Source: Synchiropus splendidus | Lineage: Eukaryota; Chordata; Actinopteri; Syngnathiformes; Callionymidae | Length of the DNA: 64,000 nt | Direction: 5' to 3' | Assembly (NCBI RefSeq): GCF_027744825.2 | Contig: NC_071334.1 | Coordinates: forward strand, 62,780,937-62,844,936 | Notes under the pieces: model-generated | Database searches by the model: none | What the model was told of the DNA's origin: nothing | Seen by the model: only the letters and a program-made list of their open reading frames with translations | Translations under genes and position numbers: made by a program | Shown here: in pieces, positions 1 through 12,249 of the stretch | How positions within the stretch are numbered: the first letter of the stretch is position 1 | Layout of the letters: the number at the start of each line of letters is the position of its first letter

Positions 1-582
1 TTGTCTGGGTGAAAAACAGAGGATATGTTGGGCGTAAACCAAAAAAATGAGGGCCATTCAGCCAGAATTGAGCCTGTCATGGTCGAGCTTGGGGATGCAT
101 ACTTTAGTTGCAGCAGGACACCACCATGAAGGAGGAGGACGTTCTTGACATGTCTTAAATAGCGCCAAGACATCCAGCCAGGACTGAAATAGAAGTACTA
201 CAGTCAAAACACAGCTCAAAACCCGCTCTGGTGAGGTGCTGTGGAACAGGCTGAACTCAGCAACGTAACAGCCGAAGGAATTCTATTCAATAGTTTTTAT
301 TCTAGTAATATTGGATGATAAAAAGTTTCATTTAAAATATTTAAGATAAGAGAAATGACACTTCAATTCAACCACAAAGATCCATCACATCTGCTTCTAT
401 TGTTTCCTTGCAGAAGCCAGTTGCCACTCAAACAGGAAGAAATCTACTTTAATCCCAGTCAACATTGTTTTTTGTCTTTAATTAAAGAAATGTTTGTCGT
501 TACATTGTAGTTGGTTTTATTCCTTGACAGTACATATCAAAAATAAAACAAGGCACTTCTAGTCTCATTTTGAATCCTACTG

Positions 583-588
583 TTTATT
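583..588 (-). promoter_or_regulatory. Polyadenylation signal of sh3yl1
   Basis: AATAAA on the minus strand about 220 bases after the sh3yl1 stop codon. The stretch 589-809 is then the 3' untranslated region. Positions 1-570 show no coding potential that I can support. Confidence 0.5.
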
Positions 589-809
589 TATATGCTTATA
601 AAATGCATTCCGACAACGTTATCTGCGTGTCTATTGAATTAAAAGTATCTTGGATAATCCGTGATGAATTGTGGAGCTGACGTTCACTATATTTCCAGCA
701 GAGGGCGACAGAGGAGCAGAACAGATCTTTTCAGTAGAGGAAGCCCAGGTCCAATTCAAGGAAGGGAAGGGCAGGGAAACAGGGAAAGCAGAGCGTGGCC
801 CAGCTGGTT

Positions 810-3800
810 TCAGAGAGTGACAAAATTGGCTGGAAAGATGCCGACCTGGCCATCGCTGGTTTGCCCCTCCCACCAGTCATACTGAGATTCTGTCTTGGTT
901 ATCACAGTGATAGTGTCACCGGGAGCAAAGCTGAGGTCACCGGGCTGCTGTCCTGTGAAAGCATGTGTTGCTGTGGCGACCAGCAGACCACCATCTGCAC
1001 CTGCAGCAGCAGATGCTGACGCTGCTGATGCGACTGCTCCCCCTGGAAAGACAATCATTTGAATCAGTCGTTCATTCTACTCTTCTGATTATTACAACGG
1101 TAGTCAACGCACCAAAGTTCGAAGCCCTCGAGGAAAAGTTTTCTAGAAAGGAAGCGACGTGACTGTATTCAATGCATTTTGTTTTTGGCACGTTTTAGTA
1201 AGTTGTATTCGCCCAAGTGTGTCGACTCACCTGACGTCTCAGATTTGTAAATAGAGATGCTGGGATAAAGTGCGTTTTTACTTCTTGCAGATGAAACAGC
1301 TGCTGCTGCTGCGGCCGCACCTGTCACAGAGTTATTACACGCACATTACCCACCAATTACTCCTCATTAAAGAAAGCAGTTTGACAGCATTCAAAGTGGA
1401 TAAACCAGAGTTTGTGGGAGCCTGGTGGTAGCTCGTGGGCGGGGCCTGCTGGTAGCTACTTCTTCCATGTTGGGCCTTCTGGTAACTGCTTGGTGGTCTT
1501 TGAGGGGGAGCTGCCGGTCTGGACGGTGGTAGTGACTGAGGAAAAAAATAAATATCAGTATTTACCACGTCACTTTCACGTCATTTGTTCTTCCGCTTAC
1601 TTTTGGGTGAATGTTCTTTTCACTCCAGTCAGCAACATAGGCCGCTGTGTACTCGTCCAGAACCTTGTAGAGGTCGTAGCATTCTGGTGGTGGCTCCACA
1701 TCTCCGTTCAAAATCCCAGATGCCCTGATGTCCCGGGTATAAAACCTGTAAGGTCCGTAAATTCATGCTCAAAAAGACACTTCAGCTATGAAAACATTTT
1801 GGCGCTCATGCAAAGGTTTATACGCCTCAAGTTTTGGAGATTCTCACGCACTTGCGGTTGGTTTCCTTGCGTTCCACCAGGTAGGATCCTTCCAATGAGA
1901 TGCCGGCAAACAAACCTCTGGACCTGCAGTAGGTGAAGACAGCAGCAGTGCTGCGCACCGCCACATCAGCCTCCACATTCCTGCAACAGTAGTTCAACAG
2001 AAAACAGCTCTGAAAACAGAAAGTTCCCAACAGTTTATTTAAAAAATCTCTTGTGCACAAAAAAAAAAAAAAACGCTTGAAAAGCTTGAGGAAAAAAAAA
2101 GTTTCATCTGAAATGATCTTCCATCACAACTGGCAGTGCAGTGGGGATCAGTAGCCATTCAGGATGACAGAAAAACAGGTGATCACCTTCCCATCGGACC
2201 GACAGCAACAGTGCAGTTCCCACCAAGAGTTAGGTTTCCACCCTTGGTGAATGCCTCAATAGCTCGACGCTGGTTCAGAATGATGACTAGGTCTGAAACC
2301 TGTAAAGCACACAAGAGTGGCACTCACAGACTGAGACTTCCAAGATAGAATCATTCAGAAAAATGAACCACAAACCTCAACACCAATCTCAAAGCCTCCT
2401 CCAAGTCCAGCAATGCCAATGGCTGACGGCGCTGACCATCCTGAACAACCCAGAGAAGACAACTTTATTCACGGTGCAGCAACAAAGGCCACCCTGCAGC
2501 AGTAAAAAATTACGTGGTGTTGTGAATCAGTGTTGCCTACTTTAAAGTATAATGTGGCCTCAACTCCTTTTCACGGTCGAAAAGTCAAATGACACTGTGT
2601 TTAATCTAACAGAATGACAACAACAGCTTTGTACCGACATAGGAAAATGTAAATAAATTGGAAATACAAGTTAAGGCACAGGACTGATCAAAGAAGTGCT
2701 GGTACAAAAAGGGCCTCTGTCTAGAGCAACTTTCAGTCAGCCGCTACGATCCAATCGTCTCCGCAATGCCCACGGAAGGAAGCTGTAACGTCAGATGACT
2801 TGACGCTGCAGCTTCAGCCCTGAGGTTTTCCTGCAAGCCACAGCCACAAGTAACTTACGCCTATCAGCCAGACGGGCGATGACGACTCCACTGCCACCAC
2901 GTGCTGTGATCATAAAACCTGCCTTGATGACAGAGATGATGGCCAGACCCTCGGCCTTTGCTATGACGTGCGCTGAAAAAAATATGAGAAACACAAAAGG
3001 TAAATATCAGATAAGTCGCTGCTGCAAACAGCCTCACCTGGGATGAGTTTGTCGGGTCCATTCCGGTTGGAGATCTGCGTGAAGTCGCGGAGGATTTTGG
3101 CAGCCTTCTTAGCCTCTGACTTTAGGTTGGATGGGATTGGGTTACTCACTGTGAACAACACCAAAAAAAAAAATGTTGTTTTGGTGCATCCCAAGACCAA
3201 ATTCTGTCTGATACAAATCACACATTGAGTTGTTCGTTTCGCTTCTTTCAGCAAAGGCTTGAGTGAGGTGAGAAACAGCAGTGGATCAACCAATGACCTC
3301 AGACACCTGACTGCCAGTCAAGAGCTAACCAGCCACTTCATCCCGCTCACTGCACTGCAGCTTCATTGATCCTCTCCTGCAGACAACATCTACGCTCACA
3401 TATCTATCAAAACATCTCCGTGGCAACAAAGGCACTGATGTTGCCTTTCACCTAAGGTGCTACAGACATCACATGTTAAGACTGTTCAATTGAACGGATA
3501 ATTATAGTTCAGTCCTGCCAGCAACTTGTTTTTTGAGGTCTGAAAATAACATTTCAAATCACAATTTTCTTATCGCCTTTATAGCTTATCACCATGGTTG
3601 AAATGAGAACTGTAAACAAAGCACCAGATTATTATTTTTTTGGTTAAAACTAGTAGTTTACTTTGTTGTCCGGAAATGTTTCCGCATGTAGATGAGCTGT
3701 CAGTCGGGAATGTTCTGCAGCTGCCGATGGATCCAGAACCAGATGATCAGGTCCAACAAGAGGCCGAACTTATTTGTTGTTCTGAAGAGCACTGGCCTTG

Positions 3801-4252
3801 AACACAAGTGTTTTTTTCCTTTTTGTTGTTTCTTTGTGTGTAACAGACATAAGACCAACCCATTACAGCAAGTTCGCATACCACACATCAAAGAGAGTGA
3901 ACTGAAGTTCTATGATGAAAAGATCAATGGACCAACACAAGTCCTATCGGTGGTTCCGAGAGAAGCTCATTCTGGATGCAGCTCTGGCGCCTGGAACAAC
4001 GAAACTACCCGAACAGAATTGAACCACATTCAATCGTGGCGACTGGAAACACAACAGACTGCGATGTTTAAAAAAAACAACAACTCATAAACAACTCACA
4101 AAGCACCTATTTGTTTAGCTGAGCAGGTATGTTCAATTCGAGAGGTCGGTTGTGGAGAACAACAGAGACAGCAGTCACAACGGTCAGTGCCAAAGATTTC
4201 GCCAGACATTTTAAATGACATAAAACTATCAATGACGTCCTTGATACTTACT
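810..4252 (-). CDS. sh3yl1: SH3 and SYLF domain-containing protein 1, complete
   Basis: Lipid-binding adaptor of membrane ruffles and endocytic sites: the SYLF domain binds phosphoinositides and the C-terminal SH3 domain binds proline-rich partners (family knowledge). Coding exons on the minus strand, 5' to 3': 4252 (one base), 3148-3038, 2972-2859, 2440-2376, 2299-2187, 1980-1852, 1745-1601, 1535-1406, 1042-810; all phases agree and give 346 residues (human is about 342). Seen: [18 protein letters not shown] at the N-terminus, then [39 protein letters not shown], a Ser/Tyr/Gln-rich linker (SYQQ/SYHQ repeats), and an SH3 domain with ALYDY-like [19 protein letters not shown] and [10 protein letters not shown] ending at stop 810-812. 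The donor of exon 1535-1406 (GTTTAT) is weak. The start codon appears split by intron 1. An optional 39-base exon lies at 1282-1320. Identity is secure; the linker splicing is less so. Confidence 0.93.
1282..1320 (-). other. sh3yl1: Possible optional 39-base exon of sh3yl1
   Basis: Between the linker exon and the SH3 exon a 39-base segment is bounded by an AG acceptor (reading CTGTGACAG) and a GT donor (GTAAAA). It enters and leaves in phase 1, the same phase as its neighbours, and would insert 13 residues, mostly alanine ([12 protein letters not shown] type). It contains a NotI-like GC-rich core and a (GCA)n run. Whether it is used cannot be decided from sequence alone. Confidence 0.3.
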
Positions 4253-4339
4253 TTTCGATGAGTGTCAGCCGAGCGCTGCGAGCACCAGATCCCGGCTGCC
4301 GTTCACTTCCGTCTCACCTGAGAGGAGCGTGCAAGCGCA

Positions 4340-7300
4340 TGCGTAATGGCGATCATGCGTCGCTGTTATTATTATTTGTAGCGCCAAGTTCCGGTTGATA
4401 ACGCATGCGGTGTGTTGAAAGAACGCAATCGGAAATAGTAAAGTAAATTTTGTTACAGCTAGTTTAAGAAATGATGTAGATCTGACATCAGCAGTGAGTT
4501 AAACATGGGATGAACGGGATAAAAATGCGGCTAGATTCTTTCAGAAAAGTTTTAATGCACTGATTGTAAGTTGCTTTGGAGGAAAACCGTGAGTACATTT
4601 TAAATAATTTCACACAAAAGTATTCATAAACGCTATAATGTCAATCATAAAGGCAATAATCTATCAAGCATAAAAGCTATGATCTATAAACGAATTTCAT
4701 CTTGACGTTTATATAACTCGTAAGTCATCACTTATCATAAACTATTCACTTTTAATATCGCTTTTGCAAAAAGTTTCAAGTTCTTAAATCAAGCAGTCCA
4801 GTTTTAACACAACACAACTATAATTAAATTGTGATGTTAACTTCTAAACCGAATAAAAGAAGTGGGTTTTATTTATAAAATAATGCAAATATTATTTAAT
4901 TATCTTATCTACATTTGGATAATGTGCTGGGATGAAGATGGGCGCTTCCAGAAAAGAAACAGGTTTGTCTCAAAATGAAGTTTCAGGTTTAACAACTTTC
5001 TTACGATGAGACATCTGCCTAAAATAAATGTCGGTCATTCATTGATTGTCTTGTGTTAATTCCAATGACGTGGTTGGGGAGAGCAAGACGCTCTCACTGT
5101 AACAAAGGGCAAGAGACCGAGAGCCAACCACCACCCATGCTTACAGATCATTGTATGTCATCGACCTGAACCACTGAATGGACCACGGGTGGTAACAAGA
5201 GTGCTCAAACATTGAGCCCAGCTTTTTTTTATGGAATGCAAAAAGTGTCCTGAAACAAAATAGAAACTTCATACAGACAAACTGTGACATCAGCAAGGCA
5301 GGAAACACAGTAAAGCTTAACATGGTGCCTTATTTAGGAACTTTTATTCTAAAGTCAATAAACATTTACTCTTAGTTTTACAATTTTAACAACTAAACAG
5401 ATATGAGAAATAATTAATGAAGGTAGTAAAGAAGCATATTATTATTATTATTACTGTAAAGGACACGGATGACAGCGAGTTATCTGATGATTAATGGAAG
5501 GTTCACATACGGTCACATTAATCACTTATGTGGGGAGGAAGTGAATTGACCCAGTGTGAATGGGTGCTTCTTGTCCAAATGAATGCAACATCTTATTCCA
5601 GATTTTCTACTTCTTAAGCGCAAAAATAAAGTTTATCTAACCTCCTGCATCAGACACACAAACCCATCATAATACATGCATATGTTTGCGCAATGTTTTT
5701 GGTGACAATTTTGCTCTTCTAAAATATGATCGGGCAAATCAATTTTCTGCCTTACAAGGACACAGGAAGCTCATTTGCTGGGAATTCCTGACTAAAATTG
5801 TGAACAAATGTGTCACATCTGTGGAGATATCAGCTGGGCTAATCTCCCCTGAGGAAATACAAGAACTTAAATTTAGAAATCTTTGCGGTTAAATGAGTGC
5901 AAATTCTTCCCTCCCAGGAAGTCAAGCATAGGTTTTTAAAACACACATTAATCTTTCTTAAACTATCAGATCACATGGCGCTTCCCTCCCTTGATATAGC
6001 TTTTGGTATAGACACCTCTGACAGCCATGAAATTGGATCCAGTCCTATTTGGCTTGAAAACAGTTGAAAATTGAAGTGAACCCTGAAATGGTCACATGAA
6101 TCTACAGTGGGAGCTGTTGACAGCCTAGCACTTTGTCAATGGGTCTGTGCCAGGTGCTCATGGAAGGCTCCTTTCTCTGTCACCACAGAATCTCAGCCGA
6201 AATGCTTCAAAGGTTGCATATCATCTGAGGCGCTTGTCAGTAACCATGATGTGGCAAAAAGCAGACCATTGCTTGATGGTGTCTCTTCTCGCTCTGGGAT
6301 GCCGTGAGCTCAGCCTTCACTGCTCCTCTACAGGAGTTGACTTGGTATATCAGGACTATGTGTGCAATACAACACTTACACACCCAGTGGCAATTTAGAG
6401 TCGCCCACAACTTGACCTTTCATGTCTGCATAGGAGGAAATCTGAGTACTTAGAGCAAAAGTGTGGCTCTAAACTTCATATTGTTGGGTGTACATTGCTA
6501 TTTCAGAGACAGAGAACACCACGCTCTGCCCTCTGTTAAATGACACAAGCCTTATCAACACAATTTTGGAGCCAAACCCTTGGGCATCCTTGAATCAGAG
6601 GATTGACAGAAAACCTTCTGGTCCCACAAGAGATCGCACAAGCCTCTGATTAATACTGATCGGTTATGGTCCACCATGACGCCAGGAAAAGCATCTGTGT
6701 AATCCAAATTATTCCCCAGATAAGGCGTCTGGAAAACACGCTCCAAGATGGCAAGGCGCAGGATTCATGTATCCCAGTTTAAAATCATAGCTCACTGCGG
6801 GGCTACAGAGAGGACTGTATGGTGTAGGAAATAGTGGGGCCCACTGAGGTAACCTGTGTGGCCCTTAAAGAGAGGCCCTTGTATGTATGTGATGTGGACA
6901 AATCATGGTTACTTAATCTAATATAGAGGAAAGGGTCAGCTTTCCAGTGCAGCTTCAACTCCCTTAGAAGCAGTATCAGTATTCGTAACGTAGCATAACA
7001 CCATAAGCGCCTAGCCTCTTTCAAGACTGTGTGAAAACAATGAGTCTACTCTGAATATCTGACAGATGACGATGGCAGACTCCCATTCATGGGAGCCTGT
7101 GAGAGGGTCATAATGCAAGTACAATAACAAAATCCCTCTCTGTCTACAACACAAAGTAGTTTACTTCTTGAGAGTATTTTATTTCGAAACACAAGCGGTT
7201 CACAAACCTGAAGTCTGCGTTGATGTTTGTCGTCTCAATAGGAGGCACACACTTTCAATTTCATATGTGGATCATTCCGTTTCAAAATAGGACGTTTTTG

Positions 7301-8600
7301 TAGCCTGAGGGAGGACTTGTGACATTTAAAGGATTTAAAATAGAAAACATAAAAATTTTGACTGTGTCCATCTCCAATTCAATTTCAGTTGTATAGAGCT
7401 CTCGAGGAAGTCACTGCTCAGTGTTGTTGACATCTGTCCCACATTGAGATAAAAATGGAAAAACAGCGGTGAAGATCTTATCTTATCTTATTCTGAGATG
7501 AAGCTGATTGGAAGATTTTATTTTTGTTTTTCTGAAGAGGCAGCTGAAGATGAGGCGATAACAAAAGGTCTCTATCATGAGATCCCAAATCAGCTGGTTG
7601 TGTTTGTCACCAATGGTTTTTGTTTATTTTAGTGCTGAATTATTGCAGGGCTTTAGCTTAATGACTATCTGTGCTCATCGCTGTCTATTGAATATTAACT
7701 GATTGAAATCGATTCCAAACCGAAACAAAAATCAAAAAAACAAAACATTGAAAAAAATGCCATTTCAGAAGAAGGAAATATTTGAATTCCAGGTCAGCGT
7801 ATTCGCCCGTTACATTTTGTTTTTATCATTGTAAGAAGTGAAAATCAATGGATGTGTATATAAATTATTTATTAACTAATGATAAACATGGTAGCAGTTC
7901 AACTTTTACAAAACAATGCGCACTGTGCTGTTCTATAAGGGGAGTAGGTAGAACACAGATGAATCTCGGATGTGTAGTTGTGTTGTTCCAGGGGTCACCA
8001 CACTGTTCCAGAAAGGGCAACAGTGGGAACTGATATTGTTCCAACAAATCAAGAATGCACAATTTAAGCTTTAAGCTTACACCCGCACCCACCGTGGCCC
8101 TTTCTGGAACAGTTCGGTGAGCTCCACTTTTATAAGTTTACATGCCGCTCAAATCAGGAATACAAAAACAGGGCTTACAGCGTAAATGATTCCATCGATC
8201 AGTTCCACATTACAAATCCTTGAATATAAATGTCGATCCAGTAAATAAATACATTTTCAGCAGAAATGTCAGACACACATACTGTACATCAGAGCTGCAA
8301 ACACAACTCTCGATCTTCACAGCTTGTGGAGTAAAATAAAGTTGTGACCCTTAGATACAGAGGAAGTAGCGATGTCAGCAAGAAGCAAACCAGCACCCAC
8401 CATTTTTGAACTCCAAGATGGTCTTTGTCCAAGCTACATGAGCTTTGTGACTCAGTGGCTCAATTCAAGCACAGTGACAGCTCTGGTGAAGGCTTCAGGC
8501 ATACGCCTTTTTAATGATTTAATAACGCCTGATTAAATACGGTCCAGCCTGGAACAGTCTCTTTCATAGGCCAGACTGATTGGATCCCCATGAGTCGCGG
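4340..8600. other. Intergenic region between sh3yl1 and alkal2
   Basis: The sh3yl1 promoter should lie around 4260-4430, which is richer in CG dinucleotides than the sequence beyond it. In mammals ACP1 is divergently transcribed from this position, but I found no acp1 exon here. The rest is AT-rich, with only short spurious reading frames and one strong inverted repeat (8003-8112, listed separately). Confidence 0.5.
8003..8112. repeat. Inverted repeat, 25-base arms and 60-base loop
   Basis: The left arm 8003-8027 begins CTGTTCCAGAAAGGGC and the right arm 8088-8112 is its reverse complement with two mismatches. The loop carries a further small palindrome (TTTAAGCTTTAAGCTTA). It could be a tiny transposon remnant or a transcribable hairpin. 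No coding potential. Confidence 0.6.
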
Positions 8601-8602
8601 TG

Positions 8603-11600
8603 TCACCGGCCAGAGCAGTGGGGACTTTTGGCAAGGCGCATCAGAAGTCGAGCACAGCGTTTGTAGTCTGCAGAACCAAAACATTCAGTCAAAAATTCTA
8701 TCCCCCATGTCTGGTTTGTGCGGTTAAGACCGCATGCTCATACTCACATGCGGGAACTGAGCAGTCTCTGGTGTTGTTAAAAAGTCGGCGGAAATGTTTT
8801 CGACACCTTGGGTTGAAGTTCAGCGAACCTGGAAGACAGCATGTGTCAGAATTGTTACCTTTTGAGGTGAGAAACACTTTAGTGAGGATAGTCATGGACC
8901 AGATCAGAAGAAGACTACAATCCGTTATAGCCAGTGATGCAGATCGATAAAGGACACACACACACACACATAAGGTTGTTGAATGCCTTTTTCTATTCTT
9001 TTAGTAACTGTCTATATCACTGCTCCCCTCCTGGGGGCGATGCAGTTGGCCTACAGAGCCAACAGATCTGTAGATGATGCAGTAAACCAGGCCCATCACT
9101 TCGTTCTGGAGCACCTGGACTCCCCAGGAACCTGTGTCTGCTTTCAATACGATTCTCCCCGCTCTGCTTCAAGACAAGCTTCGCCAGCTGAACGTGCCTG
9201 ACTCCCTCTGCAGGTGGTTTACGGATTTCCTGACCGGCTGTGTTCTCTCTCCACAGCTCTTCTCCCTGTACACCAACTGCTGCAACTAAGTGTACTATCA
9301 ACAGTGGCGGTTCAACACAAGTGGAAATGATTTTGACTTCACGACCCATCTGTCACACGTTGCCTCTTTATTTGATCATTTCATGTGTGTGGTGTCAAAG
9401 TATTAAGTGGATTTAATAAGCCATTGTGGCGATGTTTCAGTGTGATCCAAACTCTGCATAAAGTGTGAACCTTTTTAAACTTTTTTTAAAGTATTAGAGA
9501 GCGTGAATAGAATTGCAGTTTGCAATGAGTGTTCAACCAGACTATCCAGAGCCCTCTGTTTACATTATCAGCCTATGTGATATATAAATGCGTTTTTTTT
9601 TATTATTTTAAAAGTCTGAAACATAAAAATGTCAAAAATATTCAATCATCTAAGCATCAACTTTCTTTAACAAACATGTAAGTAAAAATGTTATAGTAAA
9701 ATAGTTAAAATAGTAAATAACTAAACCACATTGGACATTTGGCATTCAGTATTATTTGGTATTCTTCTTCTTATTTGGCCACAAATTTTCAGTTCGTTGC
9801 ATCCCTTGTGAATACACAAAACAAGAATTGGTTACAGTCTTAAGATGACATTTGTAGGATGAGATTACAAATGTTAAAATAGAATGACAGTGATGAAGAT
9901 AGAGGAAAAATGCTAACATTTGCTTCATAGATAGATACATTTCAAACCTCTTGTTTGTGGGTGTGTTTGTGCTCGTGTTTACGTGTGTAAATTTCTGCCG
10001 TTCAGTGCAATTGGATTTGTTTTTTATGTTGACCCAACACATTTAGGGCCACTGCCCGCAACACTACATTACTGAACATCATAGTTTCATTTTAATGCGT
10101 TTAATGCGTGTATGTGACTGTATCATTGTGTGAGCCCCCGAATACATTATTGGCATTGGCAAGCACGTGTGGAAGATCTGCACAGACTAGAAACATTAAA
10201 AGGAGAACGCCTGTTAAATAATAATTGGTACCCCGCTGCCATCAAAACCCTTTTATATCTCGTGGAGGTTGACTAGGTCAAGGGGTCGATGAACATGAGA
10301 GTAGCTGAATGTGTAATACATTTGTTCTTTGTTTCATAGTTCTGCATTCTTCAATCAGCAATCACTGTCTCATCCTCGCCCGCGGCCACAGTCTCTAATC
10401 AATTTCAAGTGGGACATTTATCAAACCAGATCAATAGTTACAAAAAAAGAAAAAAAAGGAAAACATCAGTGAACTTGAAGGACACAGAGACAGCGCATAC
10501 ATCCGGCACATCATGTGTCTTCGTTAAAACGTTAAATGGATTTCTAAAACGGCCATGACTAAAGAATTGTTTTGGCTCACGGCAAAATAACAAAAATTCA
10601 AAAAGTTCTTTGCCAGACATAAGTGGTGTTCTGGAGTTTTTAAGGTTATAATAAAACTTTGGTCTTTTGGAGATCCCTAATGCATAGCCTCTTCTAACCA
10701 TGCAGAGGAAACCGTCTCTGACCTTCTCTACTGAGGTGCACCTCCTCTGGCGAGTGTGTCTGTAAGGGCCATCCACAAGGTGGGTCATAGCCGCACAATT
10801 CCGTTTTATATCCCTGTCACATGAAATAGCCACATTGTACACTCCGGGTAACCGAGGCAAAAGCGATAAACAACTTTTGGATTGATTAAAATGATCAGTG
10901 TGTCGCCATAACTAACACTGTACATTTTGTTTAATCTGTCAAAGTGAGGCAATAACTGCTTCACAACATTAAATGGTTGTTTAAATTTAGAATATTTGAC
11001 TGACTCCTCTGAAGAGGGGGATACGGATTCTGCCAGGGCTACAAACTCAAAGTCACTCGCTTAGAAATGGATTTACATATTTTAGAAATTCAAGATGGTC
11101 AGCGCTACTTACACCAGGGGCCTTTCGTAGCAACAGCCTTTGAGTTTATTGAAAGTATTTATTTACACAAAATCTTTGTGCCCCAGTATTCCATTTTGTG
11201 TGCCATGTTTGAATTGTTCTTCTGTGGCAAGGTTTTATGTACATGTGCCACATGCTGTTTTTCACAACGCTGCCTGACGCTACACTGTCGTTTTCAGTCG
11301 AAAAAAAGTCTTCACTTTTTGAAAAGTGGAAGGGCAAAAATGTGTTTTTTTTTCAAGTGACTTTATGCATTTTGTTTACAAAGTCAATGTCAAGGAAGGG
11401 CTTACCTGTCAAATGTTTGATAAACTTCTCTTTCTGTCGAGCGCCTCGGTGTTGATGCTCTACTGTAAAAATGTCAATAATTAATTCATGTATTTTGTGC
11501 TAGCAACTTGCAAAAACAAGATTTTCTTATCCACAGCATTTTACATTTTATTTTTGTATACTTTCCATACTTACTATATATACATCTATATACTTTTCCC

Positions 11601-12183
11601 TTTTTAGGTAGGATAATAGTTTCATGAAACAAAGTTCATTATGAGGGTGATTTACAGTCTGATGATACAATTAAAGTAATTAAAAGTGCAGTAATCCCCA
11701 CGAGCATCGATTTATAATTTTAGTGTGACATAGTGTTGGAGCAAGGCCCAACAGAATCCAACTTTTTATGTACCTAATATCATTGGGCCCTTAGGGATAT
11801 GCAAAAATAACTATCATTTGAATCCCGACCAGACCAAAGGTATACATAAAGGTAAAGCAAAAATATAACATGACAACATATAAATCTATACATGTATGCA
11901 GAAGTAAAAAAAGAAAGAAACAAGGTGAGAACCAATAGTACTGACCGACTCCAGGATTCGTCCGCTTCTCTTTCTCAGAGTTTTGTTCACCGTGTCTGGT
12001 CAGTTCCAGCTCAGTCTCCACTCTCCCACGAGAGTATCGGCCCACGAGCTCCAGAACGCTTCGAGACTCCATGCGCCCTTCTGCCCGCGCGCCGGGGCTC
12101 TTCAGCAAGGCAGCAGCCGTGCAGCGACCCGCAGCCAGCAGCAGGAGAAGCAGCACCGACAGCACCGGCAGCCGCGGAACCAT
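8603..12183 (-). CDS. alkal2: ALK and LTK ligand 2 (FAM150B/augmentor-alpha type), complete
   Basis: Small secreted cytokine that binds and activates the receptor tyrosine kinases ALK and LTK; in fish this controls neural crest and iridophore development (family knowledge). Exons 5' to 3': 12183-11946, 11462-11406, 8828-8748, 8667-8603. Phases match at every junction and give 146 residues. The first exon encodes a hydrophobic signal peptide (leucine-rich, ending near GRCTA) and a low-complexity linker with RSVLELV. The later exons carry the conserved augmentor domain: RQKEKFIKHLTG, FNPRCRKHFRRLFNNTRDC, SVPAYYKRCARLL and the terminal cysteine in KSPHC. The four domain cysteines are present. 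An in-frame ATG at 12216 could extend the N-terminus. Linkage to sh3yl1 is the same as in human 2p25, which favours alkal2 over alkal1; the a/b paralogue cannot be decided. Confidence 0.93.
9026..9300 (+). mobile_element. Decayed LINE reverse-transcriptase fragment in alkal2 intron
   Basis: Plus-strand reading frames give LAYRANRSVDDAVN, then after a frame change a segment like AFNTILPALLQDKL, LNVPDSLCRW, and finally GCVLSPQLFSLYTN. These are consecutive motifs of a non-LTR retrotransposon reverse transcriptase of the L2/Rex type common in fish. The block between DFLT and GCVLSP is deleted and there are frameshifts, so it is a dead 5'- and 3'-truncated copy. Confidence 0.8.
10438..11060 (-). 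pseudogene. Unidentified decayed coding stretch in alkal2 intron 2
   Basis: On the minus strand one open frame runs from about 11055 to about 10800 (includes SSEESVKYSKFKQPF and LIILINPKVVYRFCLGY), and a second, overlapping frame continues to 10438 (includes THLVDGPYRHTRQRR, RRGYALGISKRP and SGKELFEFLLF). Two adjoining open frames with protein-like composition suggest one older gene broken by a frameshift. I do not recognise the family. It sits inside the large alkal2 intron and has no splice context of its own, so a mobile-element or virus-derived remnant is possible. No function should be inferred. Confidence 0.35.
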
Positions 12184-12249
12184 GGCTGTGGGCCTGAGGA
12201 GAGGAGTCCCCCACACAAGATCAACGGAAGTGTCACCTAAGAGTCATCT

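Noticed and set aside
1412..1936. Plus-strand open frame of 174 codons
   Set aside because: It is antisense to sh3yl1 exons, whose minus-strand frames and splice phases are clear.
3692..4090. Plus-strand open frame of 132 codons
   Set aside because: It lies in sh3yl1 intron 1, matches no family I know and has no splice or promoter context.
9752..10042. Minus-strand frame of 96 codons in the alkal2 intron
   Set aside because: Low-complexity Lys/Asn/Thr composition in AT-rich DNA, no recognisable motif.
10438..10860. Treating the relic frame as an extra alkal2 exon
   Set aside because: The alkal2 exons at 11462-11406 and 8828-8748 join in phase without it and give the complete conserved domain.
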